Assembly (NCBI GenBank): GCA_035236585.1
Contig: CP141130.1
Span: forward strand, 34,483,501-34,547,500
Direction: 5' to 3'
Source of the DNA: Warburgia ugandensis
Taxonomy: Eukaryota; Streptophyta; Magnoliopsida; Canellales; Canellaceae
Length of the DNA: 64,000 nucleotides
A program made the translations under genes and the position numbers. Positions within the stretch are counted from its first letter, which is position 1. Each line of letters begins with the position of its first letter. The notes below the pieces were generated by a model that saw only the letters and a list, made by a program, of their open reading frames with translations, was not told where the DNA came from and ran no database searches. This document shows positions 40,086-53,350 of this stretch, piece by piece.

Positions 40086-40399
40086 GGTTGAAGATGAAGG
40101 GTGCCCGTATCAAAACGGGCCCTTGTGTTTTGCAGGCTAAATCCGTTTTTTGTAAAAATTACATTTTTGCCCCTGAATTTCAAAGGGCCATAACTTGCTC
40201 ATTTTAACTCTGTTTTAGGTAATTTTGGTCTTGTTGGATTCCTTTTTCCGAGACGCACCTAATGGTACCATTTTTAGGACCAAATTTCTGGGTTTAGTCA
40301 AGGTGAATAGTGAAATGACCAAAATGCCATTATCTTAAAAAACTGATCTTTTCATTGCTTAACTTGGAATTTCTATATTACAAAATTGGAGTCATTACA

Positions 40400-40849
40400 C
40401 CTACCCCAGTGAGACCCAGCCCTCTAAAGTGTGCACCACTCTAATCAGCATGATCTTATGCATTGATCAAGTCACATGTACTATACATCATCACTTACTA
40501 CTCAACGTTCATCACTTCTAATCATATAACTCTAGATCCTTCTTGATCTAGGTAATTTGGTGTTAGTTATCACTGATTATAAATTTGATTCCCTTAATCT
40601 TTGTTTGATTTTGATCTTAGGTGTAGATTATGAACTAATAGTCCAGATCACTTAGTTTTCCTCAATCCATATTGATTAGGGTCTTGTAACTAATTTTCTC
40701 CCATTTACATAGTTAGTACCTTGATCAGATAGTTAGATCTAATCATGATTGATCATATTAAATGTTTAGATGACTTCCATGTGCCATGCTAAGATGGCTT
40801 GATGGTTGCTTCTTAGTGGCTCAAATGGCTTGTTCCCTTAGCTTGCATG
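40400..40849. other. Unassigned retroelement-like sequence
   Basis: It lies between the solo LTR end and an Athila-like LTR fragment. It may be the remainder of the LTR interrupted at 37790 together with LTR sequence related to 23300-23600. No coding potential seen. Confidence 0.4.
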
Positions 40850-41337
40850 TTGGCTTCATGGCTTACCATCTCCTAGCATGGCTCATGTGTCTTAGCTAGG
40901 TTGCATGGCTCCAATTATCATGCAAAGGTGGTGGTAGTGCATGGTTTTTGCATTGGCCCATTCTAGTCACCTTGAACTCTTCCAAATATTTTCTTAGGCT
41001 AATTTGCTTGTTCTAGAATAATCTTGACCTTTTCTTAATCTTTGGGATGATTAGAAAAAGGGTCCCAACTTTCTTGGTTAATCTGGATCATTGATTCTCA
41101 TCTAAAGTGACCTCGATCGTTGGATCATCCTTTCAATACCTACAAAAGATAAAAAATTTATGACAATTTATTACTTACTTTGGATTAGCTTCTAAACTTA
41201 CAAAATATCAACATTTTGAATCATAGCTCAGAAATATGTGTCATGAAATTTTTGAAAAAATCTTAGGATAATGTTTATAATTTATAACGCATGAGCTGCT
41301 AATTGGGTACTTTTTATACAAAATTGACTACTTATCA
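40850..41337 (-). mobile_element. Athila-like LTR 5' end fragment
   Basis: Matches 46060-46470 and 25010-25615, including 'ttatacaaaattgactactt' and the terminal 'cttatca', where the minus-strand LTR begins. The left limit is uncertain. Confidence 0.6.
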
Positions 41338-43025
41338 TGTTTCATCCAAGGATTTTCCACAATAGCTCACCTGATGACAAATTTAACTAGGAAAGATACC
41401 AAATTCAAATGGACCAATTAGTGTGAACTAAGCTTTTAGGAGATAAAGAAGAGGCTCATAGCTGCTCCTATTTTGGCATTACCCTTTGGTATGGGAGGTT
41501 TTGTAGTATATATTGATGCTTTCGAAAAAAGGTTATGTATACTCATGCAGCATGGGAGATTTATACCGTATGCATTGAGGTAACTGAAGACTCATGAAGT
41601 AAACCACCTAACAAACAACTTGGAGTTGGCAACAGAGTGTTTGCACTTAAGATTTGGCAACATTATCTGTACGGAGAGAAGTTTGAGGTATACATAGATC
41701 ACAGAAGTTTGAAGTATATATTCATACAAAGTGACCTTAACATGAGAGAATGTCAGTGGTTAGAATACTTCAAGGACTATGACTTTTAAATTCTATATCA
41801 CCACAGGAATGCAAATGCGGTCACTGATGCTTTGAGTTGAAGATCTTATGCGGTGTTGACAAGCATATTAATGAGATTGTCATTTATTAATCATGTTCTT
41901 TAAGCACCAAAGTCTTGTGAGGAGACGCATGCTTTAGTGGGTGGTAGATGTTTAGTAAGGAAGTTGATGGAAGCATTAGATTTTAGGGCACATTGGTGGT
42001 ACCTTTTATAGATGATTTGATACAGGGGTTATTCAAGGAAGCATGTCATGTCATGATCTGGGTCATCATTGGTAGATTGATAAAGTCAGCACACTTCTTA
42101 CTAGTTAGATATAGACATAGTTTAGAGAGTTTATCCAAACTCTATATCAAGGAGATTATGAGCTTACATGTAGTTCCTTTGACCATTATATCTGATAGAG
42201 ATAGTTAGTTCACATCTATAAATAGATGGGTAGTCTTAGAAGATGATTCAAACACTTGAAGACATGTTGTGAGCTTGTGTTGTGATTGGAAGGGAAACTA
42301 GGATGGACATATGCCTTTGATTGAGTTTGCTTATAGTAACAACTACTATTCTAGTATAGGCATGACAACATATGAGGCATTATATGTATGACCATGCAGG
42401 ATGCCTACTTATTATACTTATCATGGAGAAAGTTAGTTTATGAAGTTCGGGTTGATAGAGCATTGGGCCGAGAAGGTTAGACTGATCAGGAAGAGTTTGT
42501 TGACAGCATATAGTCAACAAAAGAGTTATGCAGATCAAAGATGTCTAGATCTCAAGTTTGAAATTGGAGATCATGTAGTCTTGAAAGTCTCATATATGAA
42601 GGGAGTCATGAGGTTTAGAGTTAAAGGAAAGTTGAGCCTAAGTTTGTTGGACTGTTTGAAATATTGGAGAGGATTAGAATGGTAGTGTATCACCTAGCAT
42701 TGCAACCACAACTATCAGATGTGGAAAATGTCTTTCATGTGTTAATGCTATGGAAGTATATTCCTGATCGGACTCATGTTCCTAATCAGATTCTAGTAGA
42801 GCTACATCCAGACTTGATGTCTGAGATGAGCTCTTAAGGATTCTAAACTGTAAGGAAAAAACCTCTTAGGAACAAGGCTATTCATTTGGCCAAGGTGTGG
42901 TGGCAATACCATTCTATTGAGAAAGCCACTTGGGAGATTGAAGAAGATATGAAGGGTTGTTTTCCTAATCTATTTTCTAATGGATACTATTTGAATAGTA
43001 GTTAGATTCGAGGATGAAATTTCTA
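41338..43025 (+). pseudogene. Ty3/gypsy RNase H-integrase remnant (Del/Tekay-like)
   Basis: Plus-strand translation across frames gives 'FALKIWQHYLYGEKFEVYID', 'SLKYIFIQSDLNMRE' and 'WLEYFKDYDF' near 41640-41790 (gypsy RNase H). An integrase region with 'IGRLIKSAHFL' and 'YIKEIMSLH' follows at 42060-42170, then the integrase C-terminal part 'YADQRCLDL.FEIGDHVVLKVS' at 42520-42590. Many stops. RT, protease and gag are missing from the left. It ends in the motif 'GAGGATGAAATTTCT' just before the polypurine tract. Confidence 0.78.
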
Positions 43026-43887
43026 ATAGGAGGGAAGATTGTAATGGCCCACATTTTTTGCAAAATAAAAATTGTTATTTTTGAAAATTATGAAATTAAA
43101 TAAGTCAATTGTTGGATATTGAGGTATAAAATAAGTTAAAGTAAAGCCAAAAGCAATTGGCAAAGTATAGTTTATTAAATTAGTCGTATGATATAAGTGT
43201 TCTACTTCTATTAATGGGTTAATAAAACTATAATTTTGTAAAATATGACAAATTATGCTAAGTGTAGCTAAATGGTTCCGAGGACAACTTGTTAGGTTAA
43301 TGTATGGACTTCAAGTCTCCTCCTTGGTAGCTTTTTGGAAGAAAAATCACATTTTAATTATTAATTTTGAATTTTTACCATAAAGACATCCAAATATAGA
43401 AATCCATGTGGTGTGGTACTAATTCCACATGATGGAAATGTGAGAAGTCAAATGGATCGAGAATTGCTATAATGGATGGCCATTGTATGATGATCCAATG
43501 GTTACTAAAGAAGGGAAATGAATAATTAAGGGATATAAATGAAGAAACAATAATGTATAAGTTACAAATCTGAGTTGTGTAGCATCTTTAATCTAATTAG
43601 AAATAGCCATATAGTAAGAAACCAAAAAGATAAAAAAACGTAAATAATTTAATGATAAAGACTTTGTAAAGGGAAACCTTTACAGAAGGGACATTGAGAT
43701 AAGAAACAAAGGATTTCTTGTGTGGAATGGTTGGGGAGGAAAAGAGGAGTGCATGAGAGAGATAGAAGAAGAAGAAGAAGAAAGGAGAAAGGAGAAAGAA
43801 AAGGAAAAAAACAAGTTGGGCCGAAGAGAAACCTTCGATTGCTAGGGAATTAGTTAATGCAAAGAAAGGACTAGTGTTTTGAGGGAG
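43026..43887 (+). mobile_element. Polypurine tract and 3' LTR fragment of the plus-strand gypsy element
   Basis: 'AGGAGGGAAGAT' (43028-43039) is followed by the LTR start 'TGTAATGGCCC' at 43040. The LTR is cut off at 43887 by the Athila-like element. A GAA-rich stretch lies at 43764-43805. Confidence 0.72.
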
Positions 43888-46470
43888 TGGTGTAGGTCGA
43901 ATATTACTCACAAGCACAAGAATCAAAGGAGTAATTGCACATGAGTGAGGTTGATCTCACAAGGATTCTCTTAAAATTTTCAATTGATTGTATCTTGTTT
44001 AAGTTGCATATCTTAGCCCAAGAGAAATGCGTTTTGAATTAAACTAGGAATTTAAACATCATGGAATGGGAAACATGCACTAAATTAGAAACTACACCTG
44101 AAAGAAACTTTTCAAAAATAAAGATATTCAGTGGAATTAGAAACTTTCCTAATAATATATACTAATGCAAAACTAGATTGAATGAATCTAGAAAACTTAA
44201 ACTAAAGAAAACTTACTAAAAAGGAAACTTTCCTAATTGAATACTTTCCTAATTCTAAAACTTTCTAAAAATGGATCTTTCTAAAACTCTAAAAGAAAAC
44301 TCTTTAAAACTAAACTAAGATGTAAACAACTAATTAAAATTTTCTAAACTGATTGATCAACTAAACAAAGCAAGATCCAGAGAGGAATTACCCAAGTACC
44401 ATGTATAGGATCCATGGGATGGTGTGCATGGTTCCTGGAAATTACTCAAAAATCAAAGTAAAATCTAACTAAAATGTATTCTAATCAAAGTACTTAATAA
44501 ATAACCTAAAAATCTAAATGGGTTCCTAAGGAATTAAGCAAATATAATGAATAAGGTGCTAGAAACTAAGCATGAAGATTGAAAGGAAAAATTTCAAATT
44601 TCAAGCACTTAAGAAACTCAAATCAAACCAAGTGTGTAAAGAAATTGAACTAGCACCTTTTATGCAAGATGACATTTAAGATTTTAAAAACTAAGCTATT
44701 AGAATCAAGTATGAACAATGATTTGCAATTAACTTTATTGATTGAATGGAAAATACAATAGAAATTTGGGCATATTACATATATTAGAACATGAAGAGTG
44801 TGCAGTCTTCCCATACTTAAAACTAGCTTCAAATCAAACATTCAACACATTCCAAAGCTCTTAAACTAAACTTAAATCACAATTAACTTTATTGATTGAA
44901 TGGAAAATACAATAGAAATTCGTGCATATTACATAGATTAGAACATGAAGAGTTCGCAGTCTTCCCATACTTGAAACTAGATTCAAATCAAACATCCAAC
45001 ACATTCCAAGGCTCTTAAACTAAACTTAAATCATATATAAATAAGACCCAAAAGAGACTCAGAGAATGAATGGCTGGAATGATGGAACTAGTTAACGCAA
45101 AAGATGCTTAGAACTAGATCCAAAATCAATTAAAAATGTGAAAATCAGGTATTCAAGCTCTTTCTTATCTTTACTATTACTAGTATAGAAGAACTAATTA
45201 GATCTTTGATGAATAATTAAGAAAAACTAAGAAGGTGGGAGCAAAGAACTAAGGAAATCTAGATCAATAAAATAAGAACAAAACTAACCATACAAGCAAT
45301 GAATTCAAATCAAACTACCAACTTAGAATTGAAGTGCAAATAATAAAGAAAATAATTGAGGAATCCAAAGAAGAACATCCCAAAAGGAAGCCCAATTCCA
45401 AAGCTCCAAAAGATCCCAAATGCTTCTTTCAAGGTTTTCTCACCAGACCTCTACTTAGGAAAAAACCTGAAAATGCATGGAGCTATATAGATAGTTGGGT
45501 TTCCAATTGAATTAAGCTTATTCTAGGAAAGGAAATGGATCTAGATCTAGGGTTTCAATGAGGAAAAGTTCGGTGGAGGGATGACGTAAGTAAGGTGACA
45601 TCATGGTGGCTGTCATCTTTAGAAGGGGAGGCACCACCTTTTTAGGAAGGTGGCATGGTGCTCCTCCCCTTCTAATTTCATGTGGTTTGGCTATTGAAAA
45701 AGAGAGAAAAATGGAAAGAATAAAAGATAAGAAAGATGGGAAAGTATTTAGGTTTTGAGGTGTTTTGAGTATGAACTAGAATTAGGAGTTTTCCACTTAG
45801 GAAACCACCTAAGGTGATAACCAAGCGAGGAGGAGGCATCACTTTTTAGGAAGGTGCCTCCCTCCCTTACGCAAAAATCATGGAAACTTAGATTGGGTGG
45901 AGGAAAAAGATGAAAAATAAAAATGGAAAGGAGGGTTCTCTTGATTGGTCCACATATGCATGACCATCTTACCAATTACAATTTTCCATCAAAACATTCC
46001 AATTATCCATTGAAAATCACTTAGGATAATTGCTTGAATTGATCCTCCAATTATGTGACTCCATGTGGCATGGCTATAATGTGTCTTGATGGCTCACTTT
46101 GATGACTCATTTCTTGCTGACTTGAGTAGTTAACTCCCTTGGCTTCAAAGTTTGAATGACTTTGAACCTTGATTGAGCTTTTAAATTTAGGTATTTTTCC
46201 CTCTTTTGATCTTGATCTTCAATTCTTATCTTACTTGATCCGGTCATTGGATCTTCTTAATACCTACAAAAAAGAAAAACCCTAATTAAGTCATAGAAAA
46301 TTATGATAATACACACACTTACTCTGAATTAGCTCCTAAACCTACAAAATACCAAACTTTTGAATTATTAGATCAGTTATGAAATTTCAGAAAAAACCCA
46401 GAATTATGCCTATAATTTCACATGGGCTACTAAATGGGTGCCTTTTATACAAAATTCAACACTTATCACA
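43888..46470 (-). repeat. 3' LTR of the Athila-like element, 2583 bp
   Basis: In + view it runs from 'TGGTGTAGGTCGAATATTAC' to 'CACTTATCACA'. Homology to 53351-54428 covers its left ~1.1 kb; its right part recurs at 24600-25615 and 40850-41337. Confidence 0.8.
44726..45033. repeat. 154-bp tandem duplication in the 3' LTR
   Basis: 'caattaactttattgattg' recurs at 44726 and 44880, and the whole 154-bp block is nearly identical. The 5' LTR has a single copy (near 54120), so the duplication is specific to this LTR. Confidence 0.9.
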
Positions 46471-47149
46471 CCCCCAGCCAGCATGTTGCTAGTCCTAAGC
46501 AAAACATGTGAAAAATCATGAAAGCTAAAATGGTTTCCATTTTCATAGGTACTCACATTTGCATTTAGCATAAGCAACAATTCCTTAAGCCCATATGTTA
46601 CCCCTAGCGGACTAGTTAAGCCTCGTGAGGGTTCCTAGTGAATATAATCACAAAATTCAATAAGGGCTAAGTCCTTTATTTTATCTTAGTGAATTATCAT
46701 TCATTAGAACTCACTTACTTTAACAACTTAATAAGGATGAATGAAAAATTATAGAAGTTATCCACTTGCTAAAGCCATTTTACATTATAGTTATTTACTC
46801 AGTGTGTAGTGTGCATTGGCTCCATAAGTTAGGACTTCTAAATTGGAATGCTTATACCCTATTCGAAAATTGTCTTGACCTCAATTCTCACTGGTATACA
46901 CTTAGAAATAAAGCTCTCAGAGAAAAGGGTTAATAAAATTCTCTCTTTATGTGGACGGATCCAAAGATACTAATGGTTCACATAAGTTCTTTTAAGCACA
47001 CATGAGACAAAGAATATAATCCCTTAGAATGGATGCCATTACCAAGACCAGTTGGGGTAGTTCACCTTAATTTCCTCCTATTTATATCCTCATTAAGGAA
47101 ATCTTCCACCTTAATAATAGGTCTTGGGACATGTTAAGGTGGATCTTAG
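46471..47149. other. Non-coding 3' region of the Athila-like element
   Basis: Lies between the integrase C-terminus and the 3' LTR. The 'gctggctggggg' (minus strand) next to the LTR is the likely polypurine tract. No open frames of note. Confidence 0.5.
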
Positions 47150-48440
47150 TAAATTGGTTGCTCAAATAAGGTTTCTTCCACTTCAAGGTTTACCAACTGT
47201 ATGTAGGGTTTCAACTTTTGCCCATTGAATTTGAAAATCCCTCCATCCTGTTCTATCTGAATAGCCCCATGAGGGTAAATAACATGTACTATCTAGGGTC
47301 CAATCTATTGAGATCGAAGTTTTCTAGGGAATAGATGCAATTTAGAATTATACCAAAGGACCTTTTGTCTTGGGGTGAGGGACTTTCTTAAGATACATCC
47401 ATCATGACTGCTCTTCATACGGTCTTTATATAACTTAGCTAACTCATATGCATCTTTTCTAAGTTCATCCAACTCATTAAGTTAGAGTTTTTGGTGAGTT
47501 CCAGGCGATAGGTTGACATGCATATAGGAGTCTTAAATGTAATAAATTATGTAGTATGATATGTCCATAAAACGTCACTAAACCTTCACGACCAGTCTTT
47601 CCTATTTGTATTGACTGTCTTTTCTAAAATTTGCTTTATATCCCTATTTGATACTTCTACTTGTTCACTTATTTGAGGATGATATGAGGTAGCTATCCTA
47701 TGGTTAACACCATGTTTCTTTATTAAATTCTCAAATATTTTATTACAAAAGTGTTTTCCCCCATCAATAATTATTGCCATAGGAGTACCAAAGAGTGCAA
47801 ATATATTTTCTTTTAAGAACTTGACCACCACCTTGTGGTCATTGGTCTTACATAGTATATCATCTACCCATTTTGACACATAACCCACCCTCACAAGGAT
47901 GTATAGATAACCAAAGGAATTAGGTAAAGGTCCCATAAAATCAATGCCCCAAACATCAAAAGGTTCAATGATCAAAATGAGTTTCAAGGGCATCATATTT
48001 TTTTTCCTATGCTCCCTAAAAATGGTGGGCCAATAAAAACTAAATTACAAAAATCCTTGTAGTTGTCGTTTTTAGAATTGAAATGACCTCCTATGCATGG
48101 TCATGACAAAAGGAAATGATTTTATGATGTCTTAAACAAGTATGTATCATCCCAAGTAAAGTGTTTAACTTCGACAATTTATCTTTTCCTATCTTGTTTA
48201 GATTGAGGACTAGGCATTTGACTAGTGATGAGATAATTGACTATATTTGCATATGAAGGCAATTGGAAAATGTGCAACAATTGTTCATCTAGAAATGTCT
48301 CTATTATAGGCACATTCTTGCTAGTGGACTACATAACTAGACTGGACAAGTGGTTTGCTACAACATTTTGGGAACCTTTCTTATCCCAAATTTCTAAATC
48401 AAACTCCTGCAATAATAAGATCCATTAGATCAACCTAGGT
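47150..48440 (-). pseudogene. Athila-like integrase remnant
   Basis: A 136-residue open piece (47996-47586) holds the catalytic core. It shows 'WGIDFMGPLP' (first Asp), 'IIIDGGKHFCN' (second Asp) and 'SEQVEVSNRDIKQILEKTVN' (Glu), so all three DDE residues are present. Upstream (48430-48100) lie degraded pieces of the zinc-binding region, and downstream (47570-47150) pieces of the C-terminal domain, e.g. 'KTPICMSTYRL'. Stops and frameshifts separate the parts. Confidence 0.85.
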
Positions 48441-48468
48441 TTAGCATCCTTCTTAGAAAGAAGGTATT

Positions 48469-49500
48469 TTAAAGTTGTGTGGTATGAGTATACATAACCT
48501 TGGATCCTAACAAGTAAGATCTAAATTTATCCACTGCAAAAATAGCCACCAACATCTCTTTTTCTATAGTAGAATAATTGAGTTGGTCATTATTGAGCAT
48601 CTTGCTAGCATAATATATCACGTAGAGAAGTTTATCAATACGCTGCCCCAACACAGCCTCAATCATGTAGTCTAAAGTATTACACATTATTTCAAATGGT
48701 GTAATCCAATCTGGTGGTCGAATAATAGGAGAAGAAGTGAGTTCAACCTTTAAGTGCTCAAATGCTTTGACACAATTCTCATCAAAGTCAAAAGTTGCAT
48801 CCTTCATATGCAAATTACATAAGGCTTAATAATTTTACTAAAGTTCTTGATGAATTGTCTATAGAAACCAGCATGACCTAAAAATGAGCAAATTTCATTT
48901 ACCATCCTTGGTGGAGGAAGGTTATAGATTAATTCCACTTTGACTTTATTTGCATCTATACCATTATGTGATATGATGTGGGCTAAAACCATGTCTTTGA
49001 ATCATGAAATGACATTTTCCCCAATTCAATGCTAAGTTCTTTTGTTGACAACTAGCAAGGGCAAGTTTTAAATGGTGCATGTATTCATCAAATGAAGACT
49101 CAAATACTGAGAAATCATCCATAAACACTTCTAAAAATCTCTCCACCATATCAAAAAATATGCTCAACATACACCTTTGAAAAGTAGCTAGAGTGTTATA
49201 GAGTCTAAAAAGCATACATGGTAGGCGAATGTTCGAAAAGGATAGGTGAAGGTAGTCTTCTCTTGGTCTTTAGGTGCTGTAGAAATTTGGTTATAGCTAG
49301 AATAATCATTAAGAAAGTAGTAATAACTATGACCTACTAACCTTTCTAACATTTGGTCAATAAATGGAAGAGGAAAGTGGTCTTTCCTTGTGATTGAGTA
49401 CAATTTTTGGTAATCTATACAAACTCTCCACCTAGTGGTCATGCTAGTGGAAACTAACTTGTTATTCTCATTTTAGATTAATGTGACTTCGTACTTCTTG
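48469..49500 (-). pseudogene. Athila-like reverse transcriptase and RNase H remnant
   Basis: Four open pieces in order: 49442-49188 ('WRVCIDYQKLYSITRKDHFP', 'LPFIDQMLERL'), 49215-48964 ('VFMDDFSVFESSFDEYMHHL', with the FMDD catalytic box intact), 48992-48804 ('KVELIYNLPPPR', 'SFLGHAGFYRQFIKNFSKI') and 48813-48469 (RNase H, 'KLLYVIYYASKMLN', 'TIEKEMLVAIFAVDKFRSYL'). Frameshifts fall at the piece borders. Confidence 0.88.
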
Positions 49501-49949
49501 GGGGCAACCTAAACAGGGCTGACCTAGTGCTATTAGATATAGGGTAGATAACACTAACATCTAGAAGTTTAAATACATCGTCTCTCACAACCTCTTTCAC
49601 ATTACGATTTAGTCTCCTTTGTGTTTCCCTAGATGGTTTAGCATTTTATTCTAGGTGAATTCGATGCATACACATAGTAAGGCTAATCCCTTTAGTATCT
49701 AGTATGGTCCACCTTAAAGCTGTCTTATGTTCTATGAGAACATCAAGAAACTTACCTTCCAATTGGAGTTATTCATTATAGATGCAACATCTAAAAGATT
49801 ATTTACCTCATCGATGGACTCGTCCATATCAAATTCACAGTTAAAATGTGCTAGACATGCCTCAAGTGGCCTTAGGAAAGACGATGGGTGATTAACATCT
49901 TGAAATAGACCTTCAATTAAATTTACTATAAAAGAATCATCTACATGTA

Positions 49950-50160
49950 GATGCTAATAACTAGCATTAAAAATATTAAGCTTAATGTTCATATTGCAGA
50001 ATGATAATTTCATCACACCATTTCTATAATTGATGATGACATTGGATGTTGCCAAGAATGGATGCCCAAGAATTACCCGAATTTGACCACTGGAGTCTAA
50101 CATAGGCTGGGTATCCAAGAAAATGAAATCTATAGGAAAATAAAACTGGTCCACCTATAT
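49950..50160 (-). pseudogene. Athila-like aspartic protease remnant
   Basis: 'YFPIDFIFLDTQP' and 'VILGHPFLATSNVIINYRNG' correspond to the second half of Athila/Tat protease (family pattern ILGRPFLAT). The catalytic D-S/T-G half to the right (50160-50340) is too degraded to call. Confidence 0.75.
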
Positions 50161-50343
50161 TAAAACATCCTCAACCATATCGCATGAAATCTTCATTGAT
50201 CTATCTAGTAATGGCAAAGTGATATTGGTTGGCTTAAGGTCATTGATTCTTAGTTGCTCATAGACAAAATATGGCAATAGATTTACACTAGCCTCTAAAT
50301 CAAGTAGTTCCTTATCAATGATATGGTGAGATGGTAGGACAAC

Positions 50344-52700
50344 CTAGATCCCTAAACTTAGGATGGACTGGTCTAGAATTATAGAGCTCACCTGCTCGGC
50401 CAGGAAGGCTTTCTTTTGCACATTAAGCTTGCACTTTTGTGTGCAGAGCTCTTTAAGAAATTTGGCATGGGTAGAAAAGTTTTTAATTGCATTGAGTAAT
50501 GGGATATTGATTTGAACATGTTTAAATACTTCCATCATCTCACTGAAATTGAATCCTTTCCTAGCTTTATTCAACAACTGAGGGAATGGGGCTTTAAGCA
50601 CATAAGATGCCTCCACTAAATGCTTAGTTGGAGTTGGAGTTGGAGGTTTTTGTCTTTTCTCTTTCTCTAGTATTGAAGCTAGTTCATTCTTCTCTATATT
50701 TTCCCTATTTTCTCCTACTTTATTATCAACTTGACACCCACTCCTAAGGGTAGTGATAAACTTGGCTTGCTCATGGGGTCTTTGGGTATGTGAACTAGAC
50801 CCTATTTCAAACTATCCCTAGGTATTGGAATTGGATGACTAGGAAACTGTCCCTTTCCTCTCTCATTCAAAGTAGCTATTAGTTGGTTCATTTGCATTTC
50901 TAATTTGGCAATAGCTTGAGCAGTGGCATTTGCACTCTTTCTTCTTTCATTGAGGTCCTATCTACTTTCATCTTGGTGTTTTAAAGTTCTCTTTATAAAT
51001 AACTGCATGGTTTGCTGAAAGGTAGGTTTGTTTGGTTGTTGAGGAAGTTGAAAACCAAGCACTTGTTGTGGAACTAAAGATCTAGGAAAGTTTTCTACAG
51101 GGGGTTCACAGATGGACCTCTCTGGTAATTGTTTTTCAACCACGACAAATTAAGGTGCTTCGCCATTATGGATTATAAGCCTCAAAGTAAGAATTGTTGC
51201 TAGGGTTGCAATATACATTCATTGCATTCATTTGTTCCAAAAGATTTTCAACGTAGACTGTAGAATGGACAAGTTGAGGTTAAATGTACTAGGCTGGAAG
51301 AAATAGAACAAACCTCGTGTGGAGGTTTCATGGATGCTTGGATAGCCATGAAGGTTTGGAACATATTTTCAAGCTTGTCCACTCTTCCATGTAAAAAGTC
51401 AAACTTATCCATTCTCTCAATCACAGAGTCAAGCTTATATGATATATATATATGAGGTCACTCCTACTTCATACAAGCAGCTTATCTATTGAGGTTGGGT
51501 ATTTCTCTCTCCTATTGGAATAGTCCCATTGCTGGGAATTGTCTGCTAAAGTTTGAAAAAATTCCTAGTCCTCTATTTCATTCTTCAACATGAGGGCCCC
51601 TCCACTTGCTACATATACCATTTGTCTATTTTGAGGCATTAATGACTCATAAAAGTACTAGACTTACTACCATTTTTCAAATCCTTGATGGGGACACTTC
51701 TGCGACAAAATATCCACCTTTCCCAGCATTCATAGTAATGTTCATCATCTTTTTTTTAGAAATTAATTATCTCCATATGAAGGGCATTAGTCTTATGGAT
51801 AGGAAAGAACTTATTTAGGAACTTTTTAGATAACTAGTCCCATGTCGCAATGGAACTAACCTCTAATGAATACAACATGATTTGGCCTTATTTTTTTTGA
51901 TAAGAAAGGGAATAACCTAAGTTTAATAGAATCATCCAAAACATTTTATAATTTGAATGTAGCACAAATATCAAGGAATCCCCTAATATGTAGGTATGTA
52001 TCCTTTCTCTCTCGACCATAAAATGTTAGAAGTAAATGTATTACTCCAAGTTTAAGTCAAAAGTGGTTTGCATTGGTGGATGGTTAGGTGATGCATGATG
52101 GAGTATTTAACTAGAGTGGAGCATAGAAGTCTTTAATAGCCTTGTGCTTGGCTTCAACTGTGGATTTTCTATGGGGTTAGGATTTTAATTTCTTACCCCT
52201 TACCTATGGGTACATTCAATCTCAGGATCTAATGGTACTAAGACTATGTTCTGAGATAGAAGACCTTGATGTGCAAACAAACAATCCTTAATGGTTCACT
52301 AACGAGCTATTTTGATATTCTTTGTTAATCTGTAGGGTGGTAGCTTTTATATCTAGATCTAGATAGCTTCTCCTTTTATCTAAACTCGACTACTACTTAC
52401 CATTTAGCTGGTTAATACAATTCTCATGGAAGGAGGCATTTAAACCTCAACAACTATTAATGAAAGGTGGGGAAAATCACTTGGATCTTGCATACCCAAT
52501 ATAACCTCAATGCTTAGAAGCTACTGGAGTGACAATAGATCTTCTTCTTCTAAAAGGGCCCTACAAGCTAGATAACCTAAGTCTCTTATTACTTGATTTT
52601 AAATTAAGCTAGCAAAAATACAAGAAATTGATTTGATTACCTAGGTGGGCAAAGGATTTGGTAATGAAATCCAGTCCTTATCTTATGAGGGTTCTTGTGG
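50344..52700 (-). pseudogene. Athila-like gag remnant
   Basis: The C-terminal part 50616-50344 shows 'PFPQLLNKARKGFNFSEMME' and 'NFSTHAKFLKEL', the gag-protease linker typical of this lineage. Further right, fragments such as 'FQTFMAIQASMKPP' (51370-51320) and 'WD.LSKKFLNKFFP', 'ECWERW' (51850-51690) match the capsid region. Start of gag lies somewhere near 52700; no usable frame remains. Confidence 0.72.
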
Positions 52701-53327
52701 GGCCCTTACTATTAATGTGTACCATCCACCATAAAGTAGTAAAAGTGCAATATAAAACAAGAAAAGGAAACTAATGCCTACTATATGTTATTCAACAAAG
52801 TAAACTTTGTTAAATAGTTGCAATGTAATGCAACAACCCTAAATAAGATGCAACAAGTATAATGAATGACCCTAAACGATATGTGTTATGCTACCAACCA
52901 ATATGCAAGCTACATTAAATGCAACTATACTAAGAAAATAAAAAAGAGTAAGAGACACTTACTGTAGGATTTCTGATGAAGATCAAGTGTGGGCCACCAT
53001 ACCCCACGCTTGCCATGTATTATTACGCCCATTTAAAATGAAATAAAGAATTACAAATTGCAATGTGGCATCACTACAAGTTCACTCAAAAAACTAAAAC
53101 CCTAATCTAAGAAAGCAAATAAATCCTAATTTGATGAAGCTTTGGCCCATAGGATCGCAGCTGCTCCTTTTCCAAATTCCCCTCACACAAAATAAGTAAG
53201 ATATGTGAATTTTGAGGAATTAGAAAAATATGCAAGAATAATGCAAAAATCCTAATCTAATGCAATCTAAGACTATGATTAAGATAAACAATCTAAATAA
53301 AGATCCAACCACAAATCTATGGTGATT

Positions 53328-53345
53328 CCCTAACAATGGTGCAAA
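53328..53345 (-). promoter_or_regulatory. Decayed primer-binding site, tRNA-Asp type
   Basis: Minus strand 'tttgcaccattgttaggg' aligns with the Athila/Tat site 'tggcgccgttgccgggg'; most differences are C-to-T or G-to-A changes, as expected from methylated cytosines. Confidence 0.65.
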
Positions 53346-53350
53346 CAACA

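Larger units (their letters stand above)
37790..40399 (+). mobile_element. Solo LTR, second copy of family L1a, 2610 bp
   Basis: Starts 'TGTGACGACCC' and ends 'GTCATTACA'. It is homologous along its length to 13410-15823, with the extra ~200 bp explained by 38560-38830, which differs between copies. Flanking bases 'cctgt' and 'cctac' agree at 3 of 5 positions, both differences being transitions, so the target duplication is decayed. TATA box at 39964-39971. No internal domain. Confidence 0.82.

Noticed and set aside
47586-47996. 136-residue open integrase core as a possible functional gene
   Set aside because: It has no start context or splice sites and lies in correct order between broken Athila RT and LTR sequence, so it is a retrotransposon fragment.
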